Positions 11,004 through 21,275 are shown, numbered from the stretch's first letter. The stretch: DNA of 64,000 nt from Phymatolithon calcareum (GCA_977006965.1 OZ345364.1:868001-932000), one strand, 5' to 3'. Notes: generated by a model from the letters alone, not told the origin. Numbers and translations are program-made.

Positions 11004-14000
11004 TTACACTATCATTTCTTCTAACATATGGATTTCCAGTGCTAAAAGTTTGTCAATCGCCGTTTTCGTCCCTTTTTCCCAAGATTCTTCTGCTCTTGGA
11101 CTTGTCAAATTTCGTTGTAGAGTTTTCAGATTCTCTTCTGCGACCTCGTTGAAATGTTCAACGTACGACTCTGCTCTTCGTGGTGGGAAGCGGCCGAAGA
11201 ACCACTTAACTGCTAGGAGTCGGTGTTTCCTGGATCGAATTTGGAGTACAGGGCTTACTTTCTCCTTAGTGTCCACGGTAATTTTTCTCTCTTTTTCTTC
11301 TTCCTTTTCAATCCATTCCTGTCGTCGGCGGTGGCTCTCGTGTTTGTGGGTCACCAGCCCTCGTACGGCTCGCTCGGTACTGCCTCTTAGGAGCTCATGC
11401 TCCTGCAGATAGCGGATATCCCTCTCTGCTTGCTGTATGTCCCCTTCTTTTCCAGCGTAATTTTCTTCCTTCTCGATTTCGTCCTTCCCTCGTATAAGCC
11501 TCTGTGCGAAGTGCTCTCCGAGTTGCGCTCTTCTTATCTTTGGTGGAGTAATTCTGCAGAGGGCTCGCATTCGGGCGTGCAATCGTTTCGCGTAGTTACC
11601 GAAGGCAACAGAGTAGAACAAACCCTCCGCTTGGTTGATCTGCGCTTCGACTGAGTTTGTCCATGGTGTGAGGTGTATCGCGTACTCCCATCTGCATTGC
11701 ACAAGAGCCTTGTACATTGCTATATTCTTGGTAGTAGCTAGTCCTTGCGCTTGGACTCCCAGGTCTTTTAGTCCCATGATGATTCCCTTCGCCGCGTTGA
11801 TGCGGTTTAGTGTTGCGTGGTGGGTTACTCCCGTGTTGTCGATCGTGGTTCCCAGGTATTCCAGTAGGCGGGTTTCGTGGAGCTCCTGGCCTGAGAGCCG
11901 GAACTTGCGTTTGAATAATCCGGGATAGATAAGCACTTCGCTTTTTCCTTTCTTAGTGTTCCATGTCATTCCATTTTCTGTGGCCCAGCTCGTCGCCGTA
12001 TCCAAAAGCCATTGCATACCATCGGAATTGGTGGCTTGGAGCTGCACGTCGTCCGCGAAAAGTATCGCGGGGTGCTTCGACATATGCCAAGGTGCTTTTT
12101 CCATTGCGAACGCGAATGTGTCCATGAACAAGTTGTACAAGCAGGGGCTCAGGGGCGATCCTTGGGGGACTCTGCGGTCAATAAGGAGCCACTTCTTTTC
12201 CTCGTCTCCGGCCGTTATAATCCAGGATGGTTTGAGCAGGTATCTGACCATCTCCGCTAAGTCTGCGGGTAGGCATTTGTCCACACGCTTCTGGAGTATG
12301 TCCCTAGGAACCCGATCGTAAGCCGCGGAGAGATCGAGAACGGCTACAAAGCGGTGTCCCTTCTTCATTGTGCTCGTGGACCTTAGTATCGCGAGCTCTG
12401 TCCCCTTATTTCTTCGGAATCCTAATTGGAAGTGGTGAAACTTGTACCGGCTGCGTATCGCCGAGTCCATGGCAGCGTCAATTATTTTCCGCACTTGGCT
12501 TAGGAGCGATATCGGTCTGTAGTTCCCAGCTTCGTGTGTCACTCCTTTCTTGTAAATCGGAATCAGCGTTGCTCTTCGCCAAGCCGTCGGGATGCATTTC
12601 AGCTTGCCGCACATTTCCCATAGGGACACAATCAGTTTCCCGCTCATTTCCGGATTTACTTGGAGCATTTCAACTCCGATCCTGTCAGGCCCAAGTGCTT
12701 TTCCTCGTGGTGCTCGCCGGACTGCACTTTTGATCCCTTCCCGAAGTGTCTCTGACACTGCGAAATGACTTAGGGTAGGGTTCCAGGCTTTCTCTGTTTT
12801 GCATACGTTGGCAATATGGGCTGTGAACATGTGGGGGCGCACGGGAGCTCCCAGCGCTCGATTGATCCCTCTTCGTTTTCGCTTACATCTTAAGATTTTG
12901 CTCAGCGTCTCCATGGCTTTCCGGGACGACTGATCTTCAATATCATCGATGTATTTGGTATACTGCCCTGTTTTCGCCTTTCGTATTGCGGCGCGCATTT
13001 CGTTTCGGAACTTCTTGTATGTTTTCCAGTCCTCCGTTCTCATTGTTTTCTTGGCTTTCCGGTACAGGCGGGTTCTCTCTTTTGCCATTCGGTCCAGATT
13101 TCGTGTCCAGAATGGTTTAAAGCGTGGCGGTCGGCGGTGCTTGTTTGTCCACGGTTTGGTTACGAGCCGCTGGAATTTCTCGTACCATTTGTCCAACCCC
13201 TTCTTGTGGCGACAGCATCGTAGTTCCCCTAACATTCTGGGCCCCCATTTTTCCATCGCTTTGGCCGCGCTTTCTGCTCTCTCCTTGCTCTTTCTCACTG
13301 TCGCTGAGATGAACGATTCCACCTTAGCTGGGGCCGGTTTCCTATGGTCCACGTCCATAGCGACAGGGAGGTGTCCATTGCGTATTCCATCCCAAATCCC
13401 GTTGGGGGATTTCACCCTTGTCGTGTCCAGCGATTTGGTGGCAAACAAGTCGATGTTGCTGTTTCCTCTCGTTGATCTGTACGTAGCACCTGGTGCTGTG
13501 TGCATGCGCCAATTCGAGTTTGCAGCCCATTGTACAAGGTGTCGTCCTCTCATCTTGGATTTCGTGTCCCAGTGTTGGTGACGGGCATTGAGGTCTCCCA
13601 TGAGCACCGACTTTCCTCTGCAGTGTGTTTGGACGAGGTCCAGGTACTCCATAGTCTCTTGTCTCGAGGTATTCGGGGATAGGTACGCCACGGCGACGTT
13701 TATTCCCGCCACCATCGTCACGAGTAGCTGGGCGTGATCCGTCGCATGACGAAACTTAACGTTAATTTTGAAGGGGAATCCTTTGCGCGTGAGGATTGCG
13801 ACCCCACCCCTAGGCTTAGCACGTGGTGGGCATGGTCTTGTCGTGGATACCTGGTTGTAGGGGATCCTCAGCGATTGGTCCTCCTTTTGCCATGTCTCCG
13901 TAAGCCCGAGAATATCCACTTCGTTGTTTTTGAAGAGCTCCTCGACCATACGCGGCATTTCCGGAGAGCCGCCAACGTTAAATGTGCAGATATTGATAGA

Positions 14001-14015
14001 AGGATTCAAGTTCAT
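11004..14015 (-). CDS. LINE A ORF2: endonuclease-reverse transcriptase
   Basis: The polyprotein is about 1003 residues from the ATG at 14015-14013, or 1033 from an upstream ATG at 14105. I prefer 14015 because its ATG overlaps the ORF1 stop as ATGA. The same arrangement is kept in the second LINE A copy, while the upstream frame is not. Domains: APE-like endonuclease from about residue 8 (ICTFNVGG, LTETW near 38, GDLNARH near 138), then RT with GPDRIGVEML, NYRPISLLS, DLSAAYD (about 561-567), VPQGSPLSPCLYN and FADD (about 653-656), then a basic C-terminal tail with FFGRFPPRRAESY. It performs target-primed reverse transcription. No frame break is visible. Confidence 0.93.
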   Translation of the reverse strand: MNLNPSINICTFNVGGSPEMPRMVEELFKNNEVDILGLTETWQKEDQSLRIPYNQVSTTRPCPPRAKPRGGVAILTRKGFPFKINVKFRHATDHAQLLVTMVAGINVAVAYLSPNTSRQETMEYLDLVQTHCRGKSVLMGDLNARHQHWDTKSKMRGRHLVQWAANSNWRMHTAPGATYRSTRGNSNIDLFATKSLDTTRVKSPNGIWDGIRNGHLPVAMDVDHRKPAPAKVESFISATVRKSKERAESAAKAMEKWGPRMLGELRCCRHKKGLDKWYEKFQRLVTKPWTNKHRRPPRFKPFWTRNLDRMAKERTRLYRKAKKTMRTEDWKTYKKFRNEMRAAIRKAKTGQYTKYIDDIEDQSSRKAMETLSKILRCKRKRRGINRALGAPVRPHMFTAHIANVCKTEKAWNPTLSHFAVSETLREGIKSAVRRAPRGKALGPDRIGVEMLQVNPEMSGKLIVSLWEMCGKLKCIPTAWRRATLIPIYKKGVTHEAGNYRPISLLSQVRKIIDAAMDSAIRSRYKFHHFQLGFRRNKGTELAILRSTSTMKKGHRFVAVLDLSAAYDRVPRDILQKRVDKCLPADLAEMVRYLLKPSWIITAGDEEKKWLLIDRRVPQGSPLSPCLYNLFMDTFAFAMEKAPWHMSKHPAILFADDVQLQATNSDGMQWLLDTATSWATENGMTWNTKKGKSEVLIYPGLFKRKFRLSGQELHETRLLEYLGTTIDNTGVTHHATLNRINAAKGIIMGLKDLGVQAQGLATTKNIAMYKALVQCRWEYAIHLTPWTNSVEAQINQAEGLFYSVAFGNYAKRLHARMRALCRITPPKIRRAQLGEHFAQRLIRGKDEIEKEENYAGKEGDIQQAERDIRYLQEHELLRGSTERAVRGLVTHKHESHRRRQEWIEKEEEKERKITVDTKEKVSPVLQIRSRKHRLLAVKWFFGRFPPRRAESYVEHFNEVAEENLKTLQRNLTSPRAEESWEKGTKTAIDKLLALEIHMLEEMIV

Positions 14016-16186
14016 TGTGCAACGCATGAGGACGGGGAGCTTTGCGATGCCGTCGGGTTGTGCATGATGTTGCTGGGGGGTATGGCTTTTCTTTGTGGCC
14101 CGCATAAATGTTCCGGTCCAGACTCCGGGTGAGGTCGCCGGGGCTGGTGTCCGTGTGCGGGTGATCTCTTCTCGTTAGTGGGTCCCTCTGGATCTTCCGT
14201 TTTGACTGGGTCGTACTGGTCTTCGCTAGAGTTCTCACTGTGGACTGCATCTCCTCCGTTTTCGCCGTTGTACTTCGCGTGTCGCGATTTTCGGGATTTT
14301 TCTTGTCCTGATTCTGGTGCTCCAGTCGCCGCAGCTCGTGCTTCGCTTCGTTCTTTACGGTCTGTCACCAACATTTCTTCCAGTTCAATCTGTTTTGCGG
14401 TGTCTTCTGACTCTTCCACCGCCATTTTTAGGGCCTCGTCTGCAAGGTTGGCGTTTTCTCGATACCATCTCCTGGTGTGGAAATCGGCAGTACCGGGTGC
14501 ACACTTCCTCATTCTTGATCGGATGGCACGAAGGTTCCGATCTGTGTGCTCTCGTTTTGACATGTCTTGGCGTATCGCCACGTTAGCACTCCAAATGCTG
14601 TACTTAGGGTCATATCTCAGGTGTGCGGCTCGTAGTGTGGCCACCGTCCGCGCAATTAGAGGCTTGTCTGTGAGGACTTCTAGGACTGCTCCACCGACGA
14701 ACGACAGTCCGAGGACGGCCCGTCTGGGTAGAACTTTCACCAGTTCGTCGTACAGTTCTTTAAGCTGGTTCGGATGTTCATCGTTGCGTAGAAATCCACG
14801 GAAATACAGAGGAACGACTTGCGGAGGGCTATGTCTCGGGGCCATGCATTTCTTGATTACGGTTCGAAGATCAGCGATTTTTCCTTGTTCCCTCGCGGGG
14901 AACATTCTGTGATTCGGAGTGTACGCGACGGCAATCTCGGCGTAAGTTCGGGGAACTTCAGGTCCTTTTTTCAGAATTGCTACATCAGCGATGTCGCCTG
15001 AGGCGGTCTTGGGGTGCCGGTCGCTCCACGCTGTTGACTTTTGGGCCTCCAGTATCTCACCTGGCTCGCTAGCAGAGCCCTTCGTGGTCTTTTCCGTCAC
15101 CGGTGGGGCTGACGATATCTCCGTCGGCGAATGTCCTCGTGGTTTCCGTTGCGATACTTGGTGTTTTCCGTTGGGGCTATGCTCATTGACGTCGGGGGCG
15201 GCTATCTGTCGGGGTTCGTCTTCAGAATCGACTCGTCCGAGGGTTTCGTTTTCTTCCGACTCGCCCTTCCGGGCTAGGGTCCGCAATTCTGCCTGTAGGA
15301 CGGAGACGGTGCTGGTCAGTTCCACCACTGCCAATGTAAGTGCCTCGATCTTCTCCTTGTCCTCGTTTCGCGCTAGGCGGCTTTTCGGTGGCGCGTCGTG
15401 TCCTCCGGTGCTACGTACTTCTGCCAGCTCGATTGCTAGCCTCATTACCCTTCCACCGCAGAATTCGCTGCAGTCGCGGCATTTCGCTCGGACGGCACCG
15501 CACCTGCTCGGGCCTTGAAGTGTGAGAGAATCGGGAGTTTTGCATTCGGGACATCTGACTGCCTGTCGCACCGCTACGAATCTAGATTTCCATTCGGACA
15601 TGTGCTCTTTGCTTCGGTTTCCAATTGGGACCGTCAGCGGAATTGTCGGCGTGATTGTGTGGCGGCGCGAGGGCTTTGTGGAGGTTTCCTTGCCTTCTGT
15701 TGGCAGTGTACATTTCACTGGTTTCTTGCTCTTCTTTTTTGGTGGGGATTTCGTATCGTCCTCTGTTTGATCTCTTGCGTGTTCTTCGTGTGGGGGGCGC
15801 GAGTTGGTGTCCTTCGACGGTTTTTTGTCTAGGATATTTTTCGTTACGGTGTCCATGGCAGTGTTGGTATCTTCGTCATTGTCTTTGGGCGTCGGAGGAT
15901 GTGGGTTTTTTGAGGCCTCCAGACGGGCGCGGCGCGCACGCGTCGCGGCTGTGGGCTGGGCCTTCGGTCCCGCAATACCGATGCTGGTCATTTGTTTCAT
16001 ACTTCGGGTCAAAATTGACGATTTCGCTTGATTTTTCGGGATTGGGGCAGTTTTGTCGCAAATGGTATTCTCGCGATTTCCGCCCAGGTTAGTTCCCCCT
16101 TGGTCGTCCCCTACGCTATTGGTCTCCATTTGGAGATCCAAGCACGCCGATCGGCGCGCTTTCCGGTCCGCTGCTAGCTGCTCCAC
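14012..16186 (-). CDS. LINE A ORF1: RNA-binding-type protein
   Basis: This 724-residue protein is the first ORF of the intact LINE. The N-terminal third is low-complexity and charged, with a lysine-rich PPKKKSKKP stretch that could act in nuclear import. Near residues 211-245 there is a C4-like pattern (CPEC ... C ... CRDC ... C). Residues about 272-300 form a leucine-spaced coiled-coil candidate (IEALTLAVVELTSTVSVLQA). The conserved C-terminal half (PRTYAEIAVAYTPN, VVPLYFRGFLRND) is also present in the copy at 26576. Role in binding element RNA is inferred from position. The stop overlaps the ORF2 ATG. Confidence 0.88.
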   Translation of the reverse strand: MEQLAADRKARRSACLDLQMETNSVGDDQGGTNLGGNRENTICDKTAPIPKNQAKSSILTRSMKQMTSIGIAGPKAQPTAATRARRARLEASKNPHPPTPKDNDEDTNTAMDTVTKNILDKKPSKDTNSRPPHEEHARDQTEDDTKSPPKKKSKKPVKCTLPTEGKETSTKPSRRHTITPTIPLTVPIGNRSKEHMSEWKSRFVAVRQAVRCPECKTPDSLTLQGPSRCGAVRAKCRDCSEFCGGRVMRLAIELAEVRSTGGHDAPPKSRLARNEDKEKIEALTLAVVELTSTVSVLQAELRTLARKGESEENETLGRVDSEDEPRQIAAPDVNEHSPNGKHQVSQRKPRGHSPTEISSAPPVTEKTTKGSASEPGEILEAQKSTAWSDRHPKTASGDIADVAILKKGPEVPRTYAEIAVAYTPNHRMFPAREQGKIADLRTVIKKCMAPRHSPPQVVPLYFRGFLRNDEHPNQLKELYDELVKVLPRRAVLGLSFVGGAVLEVLTDKPLIARTVATLRAAHLRYDPKYSIWSANVAIRQDMSKREHTDRNLRAIRSRMRKCAPGTADFHTRRWYRENANLADEALKMAVEESEDTAKQIELEEMLVTDRKERSEARAAATGAPESGQEKSRKSRHAKYNGENGGDAVHSENSSEDQYDPVKTEDPEGPTNEKRSPAHGHQPRRPHPESGPEHLCGPQRKAIPPSNIMHNPTASQSSPSSCVAQ

Positions 16187-16280
16187 TTTCTGCCGTCGTT
16201 TCTCTTGCCTTCTTTCTTTTTTCCGCCTAGTTCGCTATCCGGACCGATCGGGTCGGGATGACTGACGGAAAGAGATGTGG

Positions 16281-16934
16281 ATGAACTGCAGTGGGTTAGT
16301 CGAGACATATCGGCAATGCTACAGTACGACCTATTCGAGACGGCACTGACTTCCCTCAAACAAGGAGTTTCAGCAAAATCGTTGAGGATCTTGCTCTTCA
16401 AAGACGAAGGACAGTCTCGGAGTCCAACAGGAAGAGAAAAATTCCCTACGATCTGCCCGGGTCCACCCCGGCGATTATCAGACTCCCGAAAACACGGCAC
16501 CGCCAATTAGCGGTAAAGTGGGCATTCGGTCGGTTCCCCCCAATGAGCACATCACTTCTCACAGACAAGTTCCGTGATACTGTACCAATCCTCATGAGCA
16601 AACTGGAAGAATACCTCGGAAGATATCAACTGACCAAAGAGGAGATTGAAATCACTGAAAAAGCTCTAGACAAGCTACTCTTCTTCACTATCGTCTTTTA
16701 CGACGACATGGAATAGACAAGGCGCCAATTGAGGAAATCTGATCAGTGGACCCCAAGCTTTTCCCTCCGCCCTTTTACGGGAGAGGGTTTTTGCAGCTAG
16801 GGCTACGACGTTAACCCGGGTTACAAGTATTTGAATATATGATCGAAGCTACAACGTAGCTGCTGAAACGCATCTCCCTTGCAGTCTCATGAGTGTTACT
16901 GAGGGCGTTTAATAAACTACAAATTCAAAAACAA
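16281..16934 (+). pseudogene. LINE C C-terminal tail and 3' UTR
   Basis: It resumes in the frame of the pre-insertion codons (DELQWVSRDISAML), then AKSLRILLFKDEG. A frameshift near 16425 moves the remaining tail (KWAFGRFPPMS...) to another frame, ending at a stop near 16713. The 3' UTR contains CAGTCTCATGAGTGTTACTG near 16883, shared with 24510 and 61440, and a TTTAATAAAC signal. Confidence 0.75.
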
Positions 16935-16982
16935 ATCCAAACAAACCATTCTTCGCAAACGTTTTGATCGAACTTTCTGCAA

Positions 16983-17297
16983 ATGGAAGGAGTCCGCCTA
17001 GAATCGAAGCAGAAGAGAAAGATACCATACGGCAAGACAAGAGAAATGCCAGCAATCCTCAAGTTCCCCAAGGTGAGGCGCAGACAACTCGCGCTGCAGT
17101 ATGCCTGTGGCAGATTCCCACAGATGTCAACAACAAGTATGACTGAAGAATTCGGCACCAGAACCGGACAGCATATGGATACCCTTGAACGAACGCTAGC
17201 AGGATACGAACTCGAAGGAGAAAAACGACTGGAAACAGAAAAGGCGCTAGATGAGCTCTTACTATTTAGCAAGACACTCATAGAAGGCATGTATTAA
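16983..17297 (+). pseudogene. LINE B2 C-terminal tail
   Basis: This 104-codon open frame encodes KRKIPYGKTREMPAILKFP and ETEKALDELLLFSKTLIEGM. It is closely related to the LINE B tail at 3715-4236. It is the downstream part of B2 after the LINE C insertion and is followed by a 3' UTR (17298-17509) whose relative is at about 61990-62190. Confidence 0.75.
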
Positions 17298-17519
17298 TCT
17301 GCAGAATGCAAGGCAAAAGGTGGTCGAGTCCAAGCACCAACAATCCCGTAGAGGACTGAGATAGGACTACTTTGAGTCCTGAGTTTTCCCGTCCGCCATA
17401 CTCGTGGACGTTTCGTGAACAACACAAAGGTAGGTAGCATCAGAGGAAGCCTTACCCATATCTTCGGAAGTCTGTGGGGCTTTTAAATAAACTTGAAAGG
17501 AAAAAAGTGCAGTACCACG

Positions 17520-17759
17520 ACTCCTTTCCGTCAGGGAATGGGCGGCTTGACTGGGGCACCTCCGATAAGCAATCTCTGCTTCGAATCTAAGAAAAATTTT
17601 CACGTTACAAAGTGTCATGAATTAATGTGGAGTGTCTCCTCCGGTGAACATGCCAAATTTATTTATGAGCATGTTACACAAAAAGCCACCCTGTTCCTCT
17701 CTAAAGAGGTTTTAGAATTTTTCAGTTTAATTCATCAAAGGCGCACCCTACTGTCGCCT
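17520..17759. other. Right flank of the nest, no gene
   Basis: Only short frames are present. From about 17690 the sequence resembles 24552-24660 (CTGTTCCTC...GAGGT.TTAGAATTTTT), a dispersed repeat at the edge of the segmental duplication. Confidence 0.4.
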
Positions 17760-18969
17760 TCTGAGAGATGACACGTACAAATGGTCAAGCGAGCGCTTGG
17801 GCGTGCGTTGGTGGCTCACAGCCGTGTCAGTGGGGAACCTCTATTTCGTGCGAAATGAGTTGTCGGAGATCAAAACTTGGAAAATTCAAAACATCCTCTG
17901 CTCCTCCTCTGGAAATGGCACTTGATACTGTCCAAAGCAATGTACGAAACGAACTACTTAAATGAGAACGTAAGCGAAAGATTGTAGCGCAACGAAAAGT
18001 CTTTCAGGTGCAATGATAATTGACAAAGGGAGCTTCAATTAATCAGATATCCAATCTAATTCTCAGCTCTTGACCTGATTCGTGCGCAGATTCAAAGTTT
18101 CTCACGCGTAAGCTAGACATGAATAGAGATCCCGAGCGGATTTTTGAAAAAATTCGTTCCTAGTCCTCGATTAACATTTGTGGGTATCAGCCAAATGATT
18201 TGGAGAACGTATAGAACATAGCTCAGGCGTCCATTTACGGTACGTTTCCCGTTTACGCACGAGTAACGGAAGAACACTTCCGCGTCATGGACATGCATGT
18301 TGTATCGTAATTTTAAATAAAAGTGGATGTATTGAGAAGGAAACTTGCCGTCGTTTCAAAGGTGGTGTTAGTCCGGAGACATGGCTCCGATTATAGATTG
18401 ATTTCATAATACTGTATGTATTTGTGTTGTTTGGGCGGACTATCGAATCGCCATGCATGCATCGTGGACACAGAGAATACTGAGAACTGTATTGAAGTGG
18501 GCTGGCTCTTTGATATGATCAGCATTCAGGTGCTTTTCAGTCATCTATCAATATTTTCACAGAAATAAGCGGCGCAGTAAGATATATCCTATACAAATCG
18601 ACTGCGATTGCTACACACTTACATCGCCTGGCACAATTTACAAGCCCGCAATAGGCTTGTACATGTCTCGCTGTGGAGCTCATTGCTACTCTTTGCTATT
18701 GCGGAGCCCATGTTGTGCTCTGCTGATTTTCACGAGGTTTCAGTCGTCCGCGCATTGATAGAAGACTTGGGGACCAGAACATCTGAGATCCTCATCTTCC
18801 ATTTAAAAATAGATGAGAAAGTTGAGGATCTCAACAGTTCCAGCGTGACATATGAGCGTGGACTATTTTTCCCCCTCGAGGCCGCTCAGGGGACCAGAGG
18901 TGGGTTTTAGTAAACCACCAAACCGTAGAACACCCACCATAAGAAAATCTGCACCGGACAGAATCAAGG

Positions 18970-19235
18970 CAAGTTAAGTTTCCCCACGCTTCAGCAGAGG
19001 CGGGAGACTAGAGGTGGGTTTTTGTAGTCCACTGAATCGTGTTACACCAACAAGAAAAGAAACTCTTCCATAGGCAGAATCTAGCCAAATCCTCTTGGCC
19101 CTAAGAAAGTTTCCCCAAGCATCAGCAGATGCGTTGGTAACTTTTAAATAAAATTATACCTTTCAGAAGAGGCCGTAGTAACTTTTATGTACAAATCTTC
19201 TTTTCTTCTTCTTCTTCATACTAATAGCGAAACTG
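18970..19235 (+). repeat. Clustered LINE-E tails in duplication copy 1
   Basis: At least two LINE-E 3' ends in plus orientation are stacked here: a hairpin GCATCAGCAGATGC with GGTAACTTTTAAATAAA near 19120-19160, and a degenerate AACTTTTATGTACAAATC(TTC)n end near 19177-19220. Copy 2 has a single tail at 33187-33246 at the equivalent place. One insertion therefore predates the duplication and another is specific to copy 1. Confidence 0.65.
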
Positions 19236-19648
19236 AATGCAATACATGGAGAAGCGATAGAGCGACACGATTCCCGTACAATCACTTTCTGTCTGCACAA
19301 TGTTGATCGCGATCTGAGTTGCGGGGCGTATAGTCGCGAGACAAAGCAACGCATGCTGCAGGACAAATTGGGAAATCACTGGAGGTCGTCCATGGTGGAC
19401 ATAAAAATATCTAATTGCTTTGAAGTCTGATACTGACCGTTGTTGCCGCCGAGCATTGAAGGGCACCGATTGCAAAAGCCATGTAAACGAGATGGAAGTA
19501 CTTATAAACTAATTAGAAGATAAACAAGAAATTTCTGTGTCGTGGACAGTCCCGAGGGCGATGCCTATCGAAATTTCTCATTGAGCGCCATTTCAGATAG
19601 TTTTACCTGTTTTCCTCGCTTCTCCACTTCGCATAAGTCTCTCATTCC

Positions 19649-19655
19649 TATAAAG
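19649..19655 (+). promoter_or_regulatory. TATA box of acidic-protein gene, copy 1
   Basis: TATAAAG stands 119 bp before the ATG at 19768. The same motif lies at the same distance in copy 2 (33684-33690). It is the only TATA-like motif close to the start. Confidence 0.5.
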
Positions 19656-19767
19656 CGCAGACGTGCCATAAACTCTGACTTTCTTCCAAGCACAGTTCTC
19701 AATTTCACCTGAGGCAAAGCGTCGGAGGAAGAAGTCAGCCACACAACCTGAAGTAGTCTCTTTCAAT

Positions 19768-20475
19768 ATGGCCCGTATGTCTTTGATGTTCATGGTTTTC
19801 ATTGCTTTTGCAATCTTTACTTCGCATGCTGCCCCTGTCAAGAAACTCTATGATCCACTTCGCACGTCCCAGGTCATTCCAGCTGGGCAAGCGACTGTCA
19901 GCAGAACTACAACCGATGCTAATGCAAGGCGTAAGGGAACTGGGGAAGAGTGTATTGAGAATTGTAACGACGACACCACTAACGCAATCGCTGCGACTGA
20001 GGAGGAACGCAAAAAAGAGAAAGTCGGTCTTGAGGAAGAAGTGGAGCGGACTGAGGTGACTGCCTATGGAACGCCAATCAAAACTTTTCCTGATGAGGAG
20101 GTCAGTAATGGTGCAGAGGAAGGCGAAGAAACGATAACTGAGAGGGATCCGAGTGACAATGAACCAGAGCCTTTCGCCGAGACATTGGGTCGGTCAGATA
20201 TCAACATTGCAGCTCACACTATTGAGAGAACAGCTGACGTAGCGCCCGCCAATTCTGCTTCTGAGAATGAGGCCCCTGATGACGACGACGAAGAAGAGCA
20301 TGTGCCGAACGTGAACAAAGAGGACATCGATTACAAGAGTGAGGATAATCCGAGTGAATACGAAGCACAGGAGGATGCGGGCAACGAGGTTATCGATGTT
20401 AATGACGAAAATATTACTGTGCATGATGATGAATCCAATACATATGAGAAGTCTGAATCGTTAGCTGAAGCATAA
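19768..20475 (+). CDS. Secreted acidic protein, copy 1
   Basis: The protein has 235 residues. Residues 1-21 form a signal peptide (MARMSLMFMVFIAFAIFTSHA, cleavage probably after HAA or SHA). The mature part is strongly acidic with runs such as DDDDEEEH, few hydrophobic residues, two cysteines near residue 62 (CIENC) and no recognisable domain. It would be secreted and largely disordered, possibly binding calcium or a matrix component; that is inference from composition. The gene is intronless, with a TATA box 119 bp upstream. A second copy at 33803-34510 differs by two residues (V/A and I/T), which supports a functional ORF. Confidence 0.8.
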   Translation: MARMSLMFMVFIAFAIFTSHAAPVKKLYDPLRTSQVIPAGQATVSRTTTDANARRKGTGEECIENCNDDTTNAIAATEEERKKEKVGLEEEVERTEVTAYGTPIKTFPDEEVSNGAEEGEETITERDPSDNEPEPFAETLGRSDINIAAHTIERTADVAPANSASENEAPDDDDEEEHVPNVNKEDIDYKSEDNPSEYEAQEDAGNEVIDVNDENITVHDDESNTYEKSESLAEA

Positions 20476-21275
20476 TACGAATCTCTTTGTCAGAAGTAAC
20501 ATCTTCATGATATCAGAGCGCTTTCGTAGATTGGTGCGGACCTGTAGGAAAGTCCGGGCACGTATGCAAACATTCTCCTTCATTCCAGAGTGTCTATATC
20601 GATTTGAGAGAACAGTCGCAATCTAGAATACTCCGTTAACGAAACATCTGTCCTTTACGGAAATAAACGCCATACTTGAATCGGAATATAATACTGCATG
20701 TCTGCATTGAAATGGAACCTCTGATCTCTGGAATTGTTCAATGTTTAGTTGAGCAAGTGCGCAGACGGGAGGCGAATATATGATGCTCTTCTTCGACTGT
20801 GGCATTACCTCAATGCAAGAGGCAACGAATGTTGTTGCGCTTAGAATGTTGAAAAGAATCAAGATAGAAAGAGGGACCAGTTCCCACGAAAAATGTTTGC
20901 AAGAGTCTCGACGATTTCGGTAGAATCACAAAAAAGAGTTATGGTCGAAAGCGTATGTCAACATAGACAATAGTCTGGTACTATGGCCTAGAGAAGGATC
21001 AAAGAACTGTCTGTATCCGAAACTTCGGTGTCGTGCTCTCATTTACAGAGGATGGGTTGAGATCGACGAGCCTAAGCTTTAGTAGATTCCGAATGTTTCT
21101 AATAATTCTTTTGCGACTTTGTATCTAACTGACTTTGCCTCCTGTCCAAGTGTCCTATTAGCAGGAATAAGGCTGCATACACGTCAGTCTTGAATTCGGT
21201 AGAAAACGGAAAGCTTTGCTTATTGTCAGATAGCGGCAGTTCTTACGTTTGTGCGCTAAGCAGAGCGGCTCGTGC
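20476..21275. other. 3' flank of acidic-protein gene, no second gene
   Basis: This is duplicated sequence with no supported ORF. It ends in a short open frame shared with copy 2 (LNSVENGKLCLLSDS), after which the copies diverge completely at about 21258/35275. Confidence 0.45.

Larger units (their letters stand above)
10899..16266 (-). mobile_element. Full-length LINE A with two open ORFs
   Basis: A 14-bp TSD, ggaaagagatgtgg, flanks it (10885-10898 and 16267-16280). The element is 5368 bp: ~80 nt 5' UTR, ORF1 (16186-14012), ORF2 (14015-11004), ~105 nt 3' UTR ending TCTACAATTTCCCC. The tail is a C-run rather than poly(A). Both ORFs are uninterrupted. A fragment at 29661-31007 is nearly identical (I count about three differences in 1.3 kb), which argues for recent mobilisation. 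It looks autonomous from sequence. Confidence 0.92.
10193..16934 (+). mobile_element. LINE C, 5'-truncated, with full-length LINE A inside
   Basis: The 12-bp TSD atccaaacaaac flanks it (10181-10192 and 16935-16946). Coding pieces are 10193-10884 (RT from the SPSLYNLFMDEFAERI block through VLFADDVLL, GVTDTKML and LIQPRWEYAMHLTPW) and 16281-16713 (C-terminal tail ending FYDDME). The 3' UTR ends near 16934 in an A-rich segment. There is an in-frame TGA near 10611 and a deletion near 10770. The LINE A insertion interrupts it between its MEERDV and DELQW codons. Confidence 0.85.
9376..17509 (+). mobile_element. LINE B2 (5'-truncated), host of a four-element nest
   Basis: A 10-bp direct repeat, cagtaccacg, flanks the composite (9366-9375 and 17510-17519). 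B2 coding pieces occur at 9376-9615 and 9782-10192 (RT thumb: TWNTKKGKSEVLES, VTYLGVSLDP, LQPRWEYAIHLTPW), and at 16947-17297 (C-terminal tail). A ~200-bp 3' UTR ends in GGGGCTTTTAAATAAAC near 17495. It is interrupted by a B tail (9616-9781) and by LINE C (10193-16934). In-frame stops after the rejoining site mark it as decayed. Confidence 0.8.
17760..21275 (+). repeat. Segmental duplication, copy 1
   Basis: This ~3.5-kb segment recurs, interrupted, at 26090-26562 and 31966-35292. The central part (about 19490-20870, containing the gene at 19768) is almost identical between copies. The left part (17760-19480) shows many substitutions and indels, and the right part (20870-21275) is intermediate. 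The order of small blocks at the left edge also differs between copies. Comparison was by eye. Confidence 0.85.

Noticed and set aside
12949-13581. 210-codon plus-strand frame inside LINE A
   Set aside because: It is the complement of ORF2, which has full domain support. The same applies to plus-strand frames at 14178-14912 and 14991-15518.
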